The notes below the pieces were generated by a model that was not told the DNA's origin, did no database searches, and worked only from the letters and a program-made list of their open reading frames with translations. From an uncultured Pseudomonadales bacterium (GTDB lineage Bacteria; Pseudomonadota; Gammaproteobacteria; Pseudomonadales; Azotimanducaceae), in the NCBI GenBank assembly GCA_951813515.1, contig OX638346.1, positions 3,341,617 to 3,405,616 of the forward strand: 64,000 nt of DNA. The letters run 5' to 3'. This document shows, in pieces, positions 17,271 through 27,200 of this stretch. The translations under genes and the position numbers were made by a program. The stretch's first letter is position 1. The number at the start of each line of letters is the position of its first letter.

Positions 17271-18986
17271 ATGAGTTACGAAGTTCTCGCTCGCAAGTAT
17301 CGACCCCGCAAGTTGCAGGATGTCGTCGGTCAGGATCACGCCATCCGCGCCCTCGTCAATGCCCTCGACGACGACCGGTTGCATCACGCCTACCTGTTCA
17401 CTGGCACGCGCGGGGTGGGCAAGACCACGATCGCCCGCGCTTTCGCGAACTGCCTGAACTGCGAGACGGGGGTCAGTTCCTCGCCCTGCGGCACCTGCAG
17501 CGCCTGTGTCGAGATCGTGCAAGGGCGGTTCGTGGACCTGATCGAGGTGGACGCGGCGTCCAGAACGCGGGTGGACGATACCCGCGAACTGCTCGAGAAC
17601 GTGCAGTATCTGCCGGCCCGGGGACGCTACAAGGTGTATCTCATCGACGAGGTGCACATGCTTTCGGCCTCCAGTTTCAATGCGCTGCTGAAAACCCTGG
17701 AAGAACCCCCTTCGCACGTGAAGTTCCTGCTGGCGACGACGGATCCGAAGAGGGTGCCGATCACCGTGCTGTCGCGGTGCCTGCAGTTCAACCTGAAGAA
17801 CATCCTGCCCGAACGTATCGCCTCCTATCTTGCGACGATTCTTGAAAAGGAAGAGGTCGAATTCGAGACCGACGCGCTCGACATCATCGCCGACGCCGCG
17901 CGGGGGAGCATGCGGGACGCCCTTTCGGTGGTGGACCAGGCGATCTCGTTCGGCGGCGGCAGGGTAGGAACTGAAGATGTCGCAAGCCTGCTCGGCACGG
18001 TAAGGCGCGACGAGGTCTCCGCGCTGCTCGGCGCGCTTGCGGATGCGGACAGGCAGCGCCTGTTGCGTTGTGCCGATGAACTGGCGGAGCGGAATGCGGA
18101 CTTCGCGGACGTGCTCGCCGGGATCCAGCGCGCGCTGCACGACATCGCCATGGCGCAGACGGTGGGAGAAGAGGTCGCCACGTCCGTGGCGGACTTCGCG
18201 GAACGCATGTCGCCCGAGGACGTGCAGTTGTTCTACGAGATCGCGCTGCGCGGCAGCAGGGATCTGCAGTTCGCGCCGGACCCGCGCGTCGGTTTCGACA
18301 TGACGCTGATCCGCATGCTTGTTTTCGCGCCGGAAACGGCCGAATCCGGCGGCAAGCGCACGCTGGCGCGACCCGCGAAAACGGCGGACACGCCAGTGCC
18401 TGCGGCGCGGCCGGCACCACGCGAGACACTGCAGGAGGAGATGCGGGAGGAGCAAGCGAGGCAAGAGAAGCAGGAGAGTGCGCCCGCGGCCCAGCCGGAA
18501 AAGCCGGAAAAGCCGAAAAAGCCGGAGAGGCAGGAAAAACAGGAGAGTACGCCTGCGGACCCACCGGCCGACATGCCCGCGAGAGACGAGTCGGCGCCAG
18601 ATCTATACGCCCTGATAGAGCGGATGCAGCCTTCCGGCATCACGCGGATGGTGTTCGACCACTGCCAACTCACGTCCCACGCGGACGATCGGTGGGAACT
18701 GGTGCTGGCTGAGGGGCACGACCTCCTGCTGCGTGACAATTCACGGGCTTCCGTCCAGGAGGTGGTATCAGAGTATGTGGGCCGGGAAGTTCGCGTAGAC
18801 ATCGTGATTGGCAAGCCCGACCAGGAAACTCCCTTCGAACGTCGACGTCGCCTCGACGCGGAGCGTCAGCGCGAGGCGGAGGAGGCGGCCAACTCGGACG
18901 AAACGGTGCAGTCGCTGCTGCGTGTCTTCGGTGGCACGGTCGGCTCCGTGCAACCCTTGGGTGATAGGGAGTATCACAGTCCATGA
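17271..18986 (+). CDS. dnaX: DNA polymerase III subunits gamma and tau
   Basis: A 571-residue clamp-loader ATPase. Start MSYEVLARKYRP is the family N terminus; Walker A TGTRGVGKTT (44-53); zinc cysteines 64, 73, 76 and 79; Walker B LIDEVHM (124-130). After about residue 360 follows a linker rich in Pro, Glu and Lys and a C-terminal tau-like domain. An in-frame ATG at 17259 is an alternative start. It is followed by ybaB and recR, the usual trio. The stop codon lies inside the first bases of a dispersed repeat. Confidence 0.95.
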   Translation: MSYEVLARKYRPRKLQDVVGQDHAIRALVNALDDDRLHHAYLFTGTRGVGKTTIARAFANCLNCETGVSSSPCGTCSACVEIVQGRFVDLIEVDAASRTRVDDTRELLENVQYLPARGRYKVYLIDEVHMLSASSFNALLKTLEEPPSHVKFLLATTDPKRVPITVLSRCLQFNLKNILPERIASYLATILEKEEVEFETDALDIIADAARGSMRDALSVVDQAISFGGGRVGTEDVASLLGTVRRDEVSALLGALADADRQRLLRCADELAERNADFADVLAGIQRALHDIAMAQTVGEEVATSVADFAERMSPEDVQLFYEIALRGSRDLQFAPDPRVGFDMTLIRMLVFAPETAESGGKRTLARPAKTADTPVPAARPAPRETLQEEMREEQARQEKQESAPAAQPEKPEKPKKPERQEKQESTPADPPADMPARDESAPDLYALIERMQPSGITRMVFDHCQLTSHADDRWELVLAEGHDLLLRDNSRASVQEVVSEYVGREVRVDIVIGKPDQETPFERRRRLDAERQREAEEAANSDETVQSLLRVFGGTVGSVQPLGDREYHSP

Positions 18987-19137
18987 ATGCCCCAAAGCCG
19001 TCGCCTTCGGCGCCGGTCTCTTTCTTGCGAAGGGTTCCCCCTCGCGCTCCCCGGCTGAAGGCTCCGGCCCAGTCCGGCGCGTCCGTCATGGGACAATCGC
19101 CTGCGTCGCTACGCTTTCGGGAGGCAATTGTTCCATG
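18982..19137 (+). repeat. Dispersed hairpin repeat, copy 1 (dnaX-ybaB)
   Basis: This copy runs from CATGAA at the dnaX stop to the CATG that holds the ybaB start codon. Shared parts with copies 2 and 3 are AGCCGTCGCCTTCGGC near the left end and TTGTTCCATG at the right end; GCGCTCCCCGGCTGAAGGCT is shared with copy 2. It contains a hairpin GCGAAGGG/CCCCTCGC (about 19027-19045) and a second, stronger one whose arms are CATGGGACAATCGCCT (19088-19103) and AGGCAATTGTTCCATG (19122-19137), 15 of 16 positions pairing if one G-T pair is allowed. The right arm carries the ybaB Shine-Dalgarno-like GGGAGG nearby and its start codon. Confidence 0.75.
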
Positions 19138-19455
19138 AAGGATTTCGGCGACCTGATGAAGCAGGCGCGCGACATGCAGGAGCGCCTCAAACGCGCCCAG
19201 GAGGATCTTGCCAACGCGGAGGTGGTGGGAGAGAGCGGAGGCGGGTTGGTCAAGGTGACGCTCACCGGGCGTTTCGAGGCGCGCAAGGTGGAGATAGACA
19301 GCAGCTTGACTGGCGAGGATCGGGGACTGCTCGAGGATCTCGTCGCCGCGGCCGTGACCGACGCGGCACAACGGGTGGAACGCATGCAAAAGGAGAAGAT
19401 GTCGGCATTCACCAAGGGCCTCGGGCTTCCGTTCGGCCTCAATCTCCAGTCTTGA
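19135..19455 (+). CDS. ybaB: YbaB/EbfC nucleoid-associated protein
   Basis: A 106-residue protein with the YbaB layout: [20 protein letters not shown], then [15 protein letters not shown] and [19 protein letters not shown]. These dimeric proteins bind DNA without strong sequence choice and sit with dnaX and recR in many genomes. The ATG at 19135 lies in the end of repeat copy 1, with GGGAGG about 11 bases upstream. The recR start overlaps its stop. Confidence 0.93.
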   Translation: MKDFGDLMKQARDMQERLKRAQEDLANAEVVGESGGGLVKVTLTGRFEARKVEIDSSLTGEDRGLLEDLVAAAVTDAAQRVERMQKEKMSAFTKGLGLPFGLNLQS

Positions 19456-20054
19456 CTCGTATCAGCCCCCTGATCGATCGCCTGATCGACGCGTTTCAGA
19501 TGCTTCCCGGCGTGGGTCCCAAGTGGGCCACTCGGATGACCCTCTACGTGTTGCAGCACAACAGGGAGGGCGGAGAGACGCTCGCCAGGTCGCTCAGTGC
19601 CGCCGTGGTCGAAGTCAAGCGGTGCCGGGACTGCCGCACGCTTTGCGAGACTGATCTGTGCGCCGTCTGCGCCAATCCGAAGCGGGACGCCGGGACCCTC
19701 TGCGTCGTCGAGTCACCCGCGGACGTCATCGCCATCGAGCAGGCCGGGGGCTACAGCGGGCGTTACTTCGTACTGCACGGCAGACTCTCGCCCATCGACG
19801 GCGTCGGCCCCTCTGAACTGGGGCTGGTGGACTTCGCCGAGCGGATTCGTGAGCACGGGATCGGCGAAGTTATTCTCGCGACCAATCCAACCGTGGAGGG
19901 CGAAGCGACGGCCCATTACATCGTCGAGGCGCTGGCGGGCATGGATGTGCGGGTGACGCGCATCGCGCACGGCGTGCCGCTCGGGGGCGAGCTGGAATAC
20001 ATCGATGGCGGCACCATCGCCCACGCGCTGCACGGCCGCCGCGCCATCGACTAG
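19452..20054 (+). CDS. recR: Recombination mediator RecR
   Basis: A 200-residue protein with HhH ([12 protein letters not shown]), a four-cysteine zinc finger ([16 protein letters not shown]) and a Toprim domain ([15 protein letters not shown]; later [13 protein letters not shown]). RecR with RecO loads RecA at gaps. The start is a TTG at 19452 whose last bases overlap the TGA of ybaB; the N-terminal [13 protein letters not shown] is a normal RecR beginning, so the later ATG at 19500 is too short. Translational coupling to ybaB is likely. Confidence 0.94.
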   Translation: MTRISPLIDRLIDAFQMLPGVGPKWATRMTLYVLQHNREGGETLARSLSAAVVEVKRCRDCRTLCETDLCAVCANPKRDAGTLCVVESPADVIAIEQAGGYSGRYFVLHGRLSPIDGVGPSELGLVDFAERIREHGIGEVILATNPTVEGEATAHYIVEALAGMDVRVTRIAHGVPLGGELEYIDGGTIAHALHGRRAID

Positions 20055-20095
20055 CTCTTTTTCTCTAACAGGCTCTAACAGGCGATTTTTGCGAT

Positions 20096-21199
20096 ATGCA
20101 GTCCGGTCCTCTCATCGAAACGGACGATGACCCGCGCTGGGATCTCGGTCCCCTCGGCGACATCGTTGGCGTCGACACCGAATTCATGCGCACGCGGACC
20201 TTCTATCCCATTCCGGCGCTCTACCAGCTCGGCGGTGCGGACGGCGTTCGACTGATCGACGCCCAGGCGCAGCAGAGTTTCGGGCCGCTTCGGGTGCTGC
20301 TGACGGACCCTGAGCGAACGAAAGTCATGCACGCCTGCTCGGAGGACCTCGAGATGATCGACCGCCATCTCGGCCTGCGTCCGCTTGCCATCGCCGACAC
20401 GCAGATTGCCCATGCATTTCTCGGCACGGAGATCTCGAAGAGCTATGCCGCGGTGGTGGAGACCTACCTCGGCTTCGACGTCTCGAAGCGGGAGACGCGC
20501 TCGGATTGGTTGGCGAGGCCCCTATCGAGCCGACAGCTCGCGTACGCGAAGGAGGATGCCGCGCATCTGGTTCCGCTGTGGTCCCGCATGCGCGAACGCC
20601 TTGACGCGCTCGACCGCCTGTCCTGGTTTGAAGACGAGATGGCGATGACGCTCGCGCGGCCGGAACCCGACCCGCGAGCGTACTACCGGGGCATCAAGGG
20701 CGCGATGCGGCTGCGGCCCCAGAACCTCTCGGTCCTGCGCGCCCTCGCGACCTGGCGGGAACACGAAGCGAGGCGCCGGGATTTGCCGCGGGGCTTCATC
20801 TTGCGCGACGAGAGTCTCGTGGCCATCGCTGATGCCGCTCCCGTTTCGCGCGACGCTCTGCTCGAGCTTTTGACCCGCGGGGCCAGACGCCGCTACGCCA
20901 AGGCTTTGCTGTCCACTTGCACCGGGGGCTGGAAGGAATTTGAACACGCGCCGCCCGAACCGCTGCCGCTGCCGCTTTCGAAGCGAGAACAGGCGGCGGC
21001 GAGACGCATGCGGGAGTTTGTTCGCGTGGTCTCGGAAAGGCTCGGCTTCGCGCCGGAGCTATTGGGGCGAAAGCGACTGATCGAGGCCTGTGTCCGGCGG
21101 TTCTCCGCCACGGGCGATTTGCCGGAGACACTGCTCGGCTGGCGCGCGCCGCTGATCGGCGAGCGATTTCTCGAACTGCTTCGCGCCGTTAGGGGCTGA
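20096..21199 (+). CDS. rnd: Ribonuclease D
   Basis: A 367-residue 3'-5' exoribonuclease of the DEDD type: VGVDTEF (Asp27, Glu29), the middle motif MHACSEDLEMID with its Asp, and YAKEDAAHLVPLW with the last Asp; the C-terminal part holds the HRDC domains (RPQNLSVLRALATWREHEAR). It trims tRNA and other stable RNA. Start ATG at 20096 follows a short A/T-rich gap after recR. The YcgN-type gene downstream is a common neighbour. Confidence 0.92.
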   Translation: MQSGPLIETDDDPRWDLGPLGDIVGVDTEFMRTRTFYPIPALYQLGGADGVRLIDAQAQQSFGPLRVLLTDPERTKVMHACSEDLEMIDRHLGLRPLAIADTQIAHAFLGTEISKSYAAVVETYLGFDVSKRETRSDWLARPLSSRQLAYAKEDAAHLVPLWSRMRERLDALDRLSWFEDEMAMTLARPEPDPRAYYRGIKGAMRLRPQNLSVLRALATWREHEARRRDLPRGFILRDESLVAIADAAPVSRDALLELLTRGARRRYAKALLSTCTGGWKEFEHAPPEPLPLPLSKREQAAARRMREFVRVVSERLGFAPELLGRKRLIEACVRRFSATGDLPETLLGWRAPLIGERFLELLRAVRG

Positions 21200-21289
21200 G
21201 TCTGGCGCGGGGTGGGTTGCGCATTCCGGCGGGCAACGGCTACTGTTGAGGTATCGCGTCGACGAGTTGAGTGCGGTGACGCTTCGCGT

Positions 21290-21733
21290 ATGAAAGAGCG
21301 GCCCTTCTGGGAGACCAAGACCCTTGCGGAGATGTCCGCCGGGGAGTGGGAGTCGCTGTGCGACGGCTGCGCGCGTTGCTGCACCCTGAAGCTCGACGAC
21401 GAGGAAGGCCACGTCTTCTTTACGAGCGTCGTGTGCTGGGTGCTCGATCACGACCGCTGCCGCTGCAAACACTACCCGGACCGGCACAAGCTGGTGGCGG
21501 ATTGCGTCGAGCTGGATGCCGACAACGTCGCCAAGCTCAACTTTCTGCCGACTTCGTGCGCGTATCGCCGGGTCGCCGAGGGGCGGGGACTTGCCTGGTG
21601 GCATCCGCTGGTGTCCGGTTCGCCGGATACCGTCCACGAGGCGGGAATCAGCGTGCGTGGCAAGGTCGTTTCGGAGTTGGACGTGCATCCTGACGACCTG
21701 GAGTCCCACATCGTCAAGTGGGTGGAAGCGTGA
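21290..21733 (+). CDS. ycgN: YcgN-family cysteine cluster protein
   Basis: A 147-residue UPF0260 protein starting [15 protein letters not shown], with the conserved cysteine set [12 protein letters not shown] and later [14 protein letters not shown], a probable metal site of the YkgJ/CxxCxxCC type. The biochemical role is unknown. The ATG at 21290 gives family length. Its stop overlaps the GTG start of the next gene (GTGA), so both are coupled. Confidence 0.9.
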   Translation: MKERPFWETKTLAEMSAGEWESLCDGCARCCTLKLDDEEGHVFFTSVVCWVLDHDRCRCKHYPDRHKLVADCVELDADNVAKLNFLPTSCAYRRVAEGRGLAWWHPLVSGSPDTVHEAGISVRGKVVSELDVHPDDLESHIVKWVEA

Positions 21734-22080
21734 GCTGGTCCTGGATGGCGTGGGGCGTCGCCGCCGTCGCCACGGCGGGGGCGGTGACCGGGATTCACAT
21801 GGCACTTCGGCCCTATCGCCGCGGGGCGCGGGTCCGGTACCTGTTGCCCCTGCTGGTCGCCGTGTGGGCGCTCCTGCCCTGGCGCATCGCCCAGGATTCG
21901 GAGCATTTCGCCCCGGCCTTTGTCGTCCTCCTGTTCCGGAGCCTGTTCGAGCCCGATGGAGAACCGGCTTCCGTCGCTGCCGGCCTGCTCATGGCCACGG
22001 CCATCGTCCTGGTGCTCTATTTCGTCGTTCTCGGCATCATCTTCGCGTGGAGGAGAAAGGCGTCGACCGACCCGTGTTGA
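21730..22080 (+). CDS. Small integral membrane protein of unknown function
   Basis: A 116-residue protein with three probable membrane helices ([53 protein letters not shown]). I do not recognise the family. The GTG at 21730 overlaps the TGA of ycgN by four bases, which argues for coupled translation; an ATG at 21745 is an alternative. No catalytic motif is visible. Confidence 0.65.
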   Translation: MSWSWMAWGVAAVATAGAVTGIHMALRPYRRGARVRYLLPLLVAVWALLPWRIAQDSEHFAPAFVVLLFRSLFEPDGEPASVAAGLLMATAIVLVLYFVVLGIIFAWRRKASTDPC

Positions 22081-22220
22081 CTGGCGCGAAACGACGGGAA
22101 ACCGGCCCCCCTGACGTGCTTGGAGGCGTCCTATGGGGTAGAGTACGCCGCTTCGCCTGTCGTTGGCGGAGCGAATTGCCGCCGCCCGCATGCCCACCGT
22201 CTTTTGGAGCAGGACCCTGA

Positions 22221-23069
22221 ATGATCTTCGAGAGCACCGATACGTACATCGCAACGGACGAACTCTCAATGGCCGTGACCGCGGCCGTGGAACTCCAACG
22301 CCCGCTTTTGATCAAGGGCGAACCTGGAACGGGTAAGACGCTGCTCGCCGAGGAGGTCGCTCAATCCCTCGGGCTGCGGTTGATCGAGTGGCACATCAAG
22401 TCGCAGACGAAAGCGCTGCAGGGGCTCTACGAGTACGACGCCGTATCCCGCCTGCGCGATTCCCAGCTCGGCGACGAGCGGGTGGGCGACATCCGCAACT
22501 ACATCAAGAAGGGCAAGCTGTGGGAGGCGTTCGAGTCCGACGAGCGCGTGGTTCTCCTGATCGACGAGATCGACAAGGCGGACATCGAATTCCCCAATGA
22601 CCTGCTGCAGGAACTCGACCGCATGGAGTTCTTCGTCTACGAACTGAGCCAGACTGTGAAGGCCAGGCACCGGCCCATCGTCATGATCACGTCGAACAAC
22701 GAGAAGGAGTTGCCCGACGCGTTCCTGCGGCGCTGCTTTTTCCACTACATCGACTTCCCTGACCGGGAGACGATGCAGGACATCGTTGAAGTGCATTTTC
22801 CTTCGATCAAGCAGGATCTGGTCAAGGAAGCCATGGACATCTTCTTCGATGTGCGCAAGGTGCCGGGCTTGAAGAAGAAGCCATCGACGTCGGAGCTCAT
22901 CGACTGGCTCAAGCTGCTGATGGCGGACGACATACCCGACGAGATTCTGACCAACCGCGATCCGAGCCGGGCCATCCCGCCCCTGTACGGCGCCCTGGTG
23001 AAGAACGAACAGGACGTGCACCTGCTCGAGCGGCTGGCGTTCATGAACCGGCGCGATAGCCGCGGCTGA
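22221..23069 (+). CDS. MoxR-family AAA+ ATPase
   Basis: A 282-residue ATPase with Walker A GEPGTGKT (33-40), Walker B VVLLIDEIDKAD, and sensor region ITSNNEKELPDAFLRRC, typical of the MoxR branch that works with VWA proteins as metal-insertion or maturation chaperones. The ATG at 22221 follows GGAGCAGGACC. The VWA gene follows after 40 bases, so the two form a pair. Confidence 0.9.
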   Translation: MIFESTDTYIATDELSMAVTAAVELQRPLLIKGEPGTGKTLLAEEVAQSLGLRLIEWHIKSQTKALQGLYEYDAVSRLRDSQLGDERVGDIRNYIKKGKLWEAFESDERVVLLIDEIDKADIEFPNDLLQELDRMEFFVYELSQTVKARHRPIVMITSNNEKELPDAFLRRCFFHYIDFPDRETMQDIVEVHFPSIKQDLVKEAMDIFFDVRKVPGLKKKPSTSELIDWLKLLMADDIPDEILTNRDPSRAIPPLYGALVKNEQDVHLLERLAFMNRRDSRG

Positions 23070-23109
23070 CGGAATACCGACCGACCACCGACCGAAACGA
23101 AGCCAGCCC

Positions 23110-24270
23110 GTGCTCATCAACTTCTTCCTCTCGCTGCGCAAATACAAGGTTCCGGTAACGATTCGGGAACTGCTAGACCTGATCGACGCACTCAGCCATC
23201 GGCTGGTGTATGCGGACATCGACGACTTCTACCTCGTGAGCCGCGCCTGCCTCGTCAAGGACGAGAAGCACTACGACAAGTTCGACCGGGCCTTCGGCTC
23301 GTACTTCAAGGGCCTCGACGACCTTTCCGGGCTGCTGGCGACGCTCATTCCCGACGAATGGTTGCGGCGCGAATTCGAAAAGGCGTTGACGCCGGAGGAA
23401 CTTGAGAAGATCAATTCTCTCGGTGGGCTGGAGAAGCTGATCGAGGCGTTCAAGAAGGCCAAGGAGGAAGCCGAGAAACGCGCACGGGAAGGCGAGAACG
23501 GCGAAGACGGCGAGGAGGAGAGCGACCGGCCCGGAAACGGCCCCGGCGGCATGGGCAGGGGGAAGAAGAAAAGGGCCCGGAAGGCCTGGGACCAGCGTCA
23601 GTATCGGAACCTCGACGATTCCGTCGAGATCGGCACCCGGAATATCAAGATGGCGCTGCGGCGCTTGCGCAAGTTCGCGCGCTCGGGCAAGGAAGAGGAA
23701 CTGGACATGGACGGCACGATCCGGTCCACTGCTCACAATGGCGGGCTGCTCGACGTCCGCATGCGGCCGGAACGCAAGAACGCCGTGAAGGTGCTGCTGC
23801 TGCTCGACATCGGCGGGTCGATGGACGCCCACGTCAGGGTCTGCGAAGAGCTTTTCTCCGCGACGCGGACCGAGCTCAAGCACATGGAGAGCTACTACTT
23901 CCACAATTTCATCTACGAATCCGTGTGGAAGGACAATCACCGCCGCATGAGCGAACGCATACCGACCTGGGAGATATTCAACAAGTACCACCGGGACTAC
24001 AGAGTGGTTTTCGTGGGCGATGCCACCATGGCACCGTACGAGATCACCCACGCGGGAGGCAGCGTCGAGCACTGGAACGAGGAGCCCGGCGTCGCCTGGA
24101 TGGGGCGTTTCCAGGACAACTACGACAGGATGGTGTGGATCAATCCGACACCGCAGGAGACCTGGGAGTACTCGACTTCCGTCGGCATGACGCGGGACCT
24201 GATGGATGGCCAGATGTATCCGCTCACCGTCCGCGGTCTCGAAGAGGGCATGGCCTACCTCTCGAAATAG
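23110..24270 (+). CDS. VWA domain-containing (CoxE-like) protein
   Basis: A 386-residue protein, likely partner of the MoxR ATPase. The N-terminal half is helical with a Glu/Lys-rich stretch (EKRAREGENGEDGEEE). The VWA domain begins near residue 225 with the MIDAS motif LLDIGGSMD (231-239), which has Gly where DxSxS usually has Ser, so metal binding may be altered. The GTG at 23110 is the start. MoxR/VWA pairs help mature metalloenzymes or complexes; no target gene is beside it. Confidence 0.85.
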   Translation: MLINFFLSLRKYKVPVTIRELLDLIDALSHRLVYADIDDFYLVSRACLVKDEKHYDKFDRAFGSYFKGLDDLSGLLATLIPDEWLRREFEKALTPEELEKINSLGGLEKLIEAFKKAKEEAEKRAREGENGEDGEEESDRPGNGPGGMGRGKKKRARKAWDQRQYRNLDDSVEIGTRNIKMALRRLRKFARSGKEEELDMDGTIRSTAHNGGLLDVRMRPERKNAVKVLLLLDIGGSMDAHVRVCEELFSATRTELKHMESYYFHNFIYESVWKDNHRRMSERIPTWEIFNKYHRDYRVVFVGDATMAPYEITHAGGSVEHWNEEPGVAWMGRFQDNYDRMVWINPTPQETWEYSTSVGMTRDLMDGQMYPLTVRGLEEGMAYLSK

Positions 24271-24291
24271 CGCTGCGAGCCGCATGATCGG

Positions 24292-27200
24292 ATGACGCAT
24301 TTTGATTCCGATGAGATCCTGATTCGGGATGCGTACGCGCTGAAAGCCATCCCGAAAACGAAGCGGAGACTCTCGAACCGCCAGCGCGCGCGCATCGAGT
24401 CCTCGAAGGCGGCGTACGCCCGGCGGGATGCATCGGTTCCTCGAATCGACTTTCCTCGCGAACTGCCCATCGCCAAGCACATCGACGAGATCGTCGCCTT
24501 GCTGCGTTCGCACCAGGTCCTCATCGTCGCGGGCGAAACTGGCTCCGGCAAGACCACCCAGTTGCCCAAGGCGTGCCTCAGCGCCGGACTGGGTCGGCGC
24601 GGGATGATTGGCCACACCCAACCGCGCCGGCTGCCGGCCCGCGCGGTCGCCGAACGTATCGCGAGTGAACTCAAGACACCGCTCGGTGGCGTCATTGGAT
24701 ACGCGGTGCGGTTCTCGGAGCGGTACGGCGACGACACGCTGATCAAGGTGATGACGGACGGATTGCTTCTGACCGAGATTCGAACCGACCGTAACCTCCT
24801 GAACTACGAAGTGCTGATCATCGACGAAGCCCACGAGCGCAGCCTCAACGTGGACTTCCTGATCGGCTACGCGAAGAGGCTGTTGCGGCGGCGGCCGGAT
24901 CTGAAGCTCATCGTCACGTCTGCGACGATCGACGTCGAGGCGTTCCGGGCGCACTTCGACGGCGCTCCGGTGGTGGCCGTGGGCGGGCGGGGCTACCCGG
25001 TGGAAGTTCTTTATCGCGGACAGGAGGAAGGCTTCGAGCGGGCGCTGCAAGAATGCCTCGAGGAAATCGAGGGTGGCGGCGGCCGGGGACCGAAGGATGC
25101 TCTCGTCTTCCTGCCCGGGGAGCGGGAGATCCTGGACACATCGCGGTGGCTGAAACGGGAGTACGGGGATCGCTACGACGTGTTGCCGCTCTATGCCCGG
25201 TTGCCGGCGAGGGAACAGCGCCGCATATTCTTGACTGGCCCTCGCCGCCGCGTGGTGCTGTCGACGAATGTGGCCGAGACCAGCATCACGGTGCCGAACA
25301 TCGGTTATGTCGTCGATTCGGGCAATGCGCGGATCAGCCGCTACAGCCATCGCTCGAAGATCCAGCGGCTGCCCATCGAACCCATATCCCAGGCGAGCGC
25401 CGAACAGCGCAAGGGGCGTTGCGGCCGCATCGCTCCGGGTACGTGCTATCGCCTGTTTTCCCAGGCCGACTTCGACACCAGGCCGCAGTACACGGACCCG
25501 GAGCTGAAGCGGACCAACCTTGCCTCCGTCGTGCTGCAGATGCGGGCGTTGCGCCTGGGCAGGACCGAGGACTTTCCGTTCATCGATCCGCCGGACCCCC
25601 GCGTGGTCAGGGACGCGGAACGCAGCTTGAGCGAATTGGGCGCGCTCGATGGCGAACGGCTGACGCAGATCGGTCGCACCATGGCGCGGCTGCCTGTGGA
25701 CCCGCGCCTGGCGCGAATGCTTGTGGCTGCGAATCGGCTGCGATGCGTTAGGGAGATGCTCATCATCGTCTCCGCCCTTTCGATCCAGGACCCACGAGAG
25801 CGTCCGCTCGACAAACGCGAGGCGGCGGATCGGAAACACCGCGAGCACGCGGACAAGAAGTCGGATTTCCTCGCCTTCGTGAATCTCTGGAACGCGTTGG
25901 AGACCGCGCGGCGAGACATGACGAGGAGCGCCTTCCGCCGCATGCTGGAGAAGAGTTTTCTTTCTCCCTCCCGGGTGGGCGAGTGGAGGGCGGTGCACCG
26001 CCAACTGCTGCTCGCGGTGAAACGACAGGGAATGCGCCTCAACGCTCGCGACGCGGACTACGCCAGCGTGCATCGCGCGTTACTGGCCGGGTCGCTGAGC
26101 TTCATCGGCATGCGCGATGCCGAGGCGGGAATGTACCGGGGCGCGAGGAATCTCAAGTTCCGCATCTTCCCCGGGTCGGGGTTGGCGCGCGGTCGTCCGC
26201 AATGGATAGTCGCCTCGGAGATCGCCGAGACACAACGAATGTATGCCCGCTGTGTCGCGGCCGTGGAGCCGGCGTGGATTGAACAGGCGTCGGCGAGCGT
26301 GCTGAAGCGCGCCTTCTCCGATCCGCACTGGGACGATGCGCGCGGCGAGGTGGTCGCGTCCGAGCGCGTGACCGTCTATGGCCTGCCGGTCGTTGAGCGC
26401 CGCCAGGTCAGCTACGCGCGGATCGAGCCCGCAGCGGCTCGCGAGATATTCGTCCGCGATGCGCTGCTCGGATCGAAAAGCTCCGTGTCGGCGCCGTTCC
26501 TCGATCGCAACCGCGATACGGCGCGCAAGATCGTTGAACTGCAGGCGAAATCCCGGCGCGCTGACCTGCTGGCGACGGATCGGGCGCAGGCGGCGTTTTA
26601 CCTGGAACGACTGCCGGAGGATGTGCTGAGCGCCAGGACGCTCGCGGCGTGGTTGCGGCGGGCGGTGCCGGCTGCGGTCGCTCGCCTGCACATGACCGAG
26701 GCGGACCTGCTGGCAAGAACCGACTTTGGAGTTTCGGACGCACAATTCCCGCCATCGCTCGTCGTCGATGGGCTCGAACTGGCATTGAAATACCGTTTCG
26801 CTCCCGGAGAAGCCGATGATGGCGTTTCGGTCCAGGTGGGCATCGGGGCGTTGCCGCACCTCGACAGGAGCTACCTCGACTGGCTCGTGCCCGGGTTCTT
26901 CGAGCAGAAGTGTGAGGCGCTGCTGAGAGCACTGCCGAAATCCGCTCGCCGGCGGTTGCTGCCCCTGGGCGACAAGGCTCGACGGATCGCGGACCGCCTG
27001 TCAGACCCGGCGCGGTATCGTCGAGAAGATCTGCGCACGGCGCTTGCCCAATGCATTGCGGACGAGTTCGGCCTTCGCCTGGAAGCGGCGGACTTGCACG
27101 ACGACCGGATCAGCCCGTTCCTGCGCATGAACGTCCAGGTGCTGGACGCCGGGGGCCGCACGATGGACCAGGATCGCGATGTCGGCGCGCTCAAGGACCG

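Noticed and set aside
18500..18545. A-rich runs in dnaX as a programmed frameshift site for gamma
   Set aside because: The run reads G AAA AAG instead of A AAA AAG and the -1 frame stays open for over 50 codons, so no clear gamma stop follows.
23173..26073. Minus-strand open frame of over 900 codons
   Set aside because: It lies wholly opposite the VWA and hrpA genes, both clear; composition rich in Arg, Gly and Val is typical for GC-rich antisense frames.
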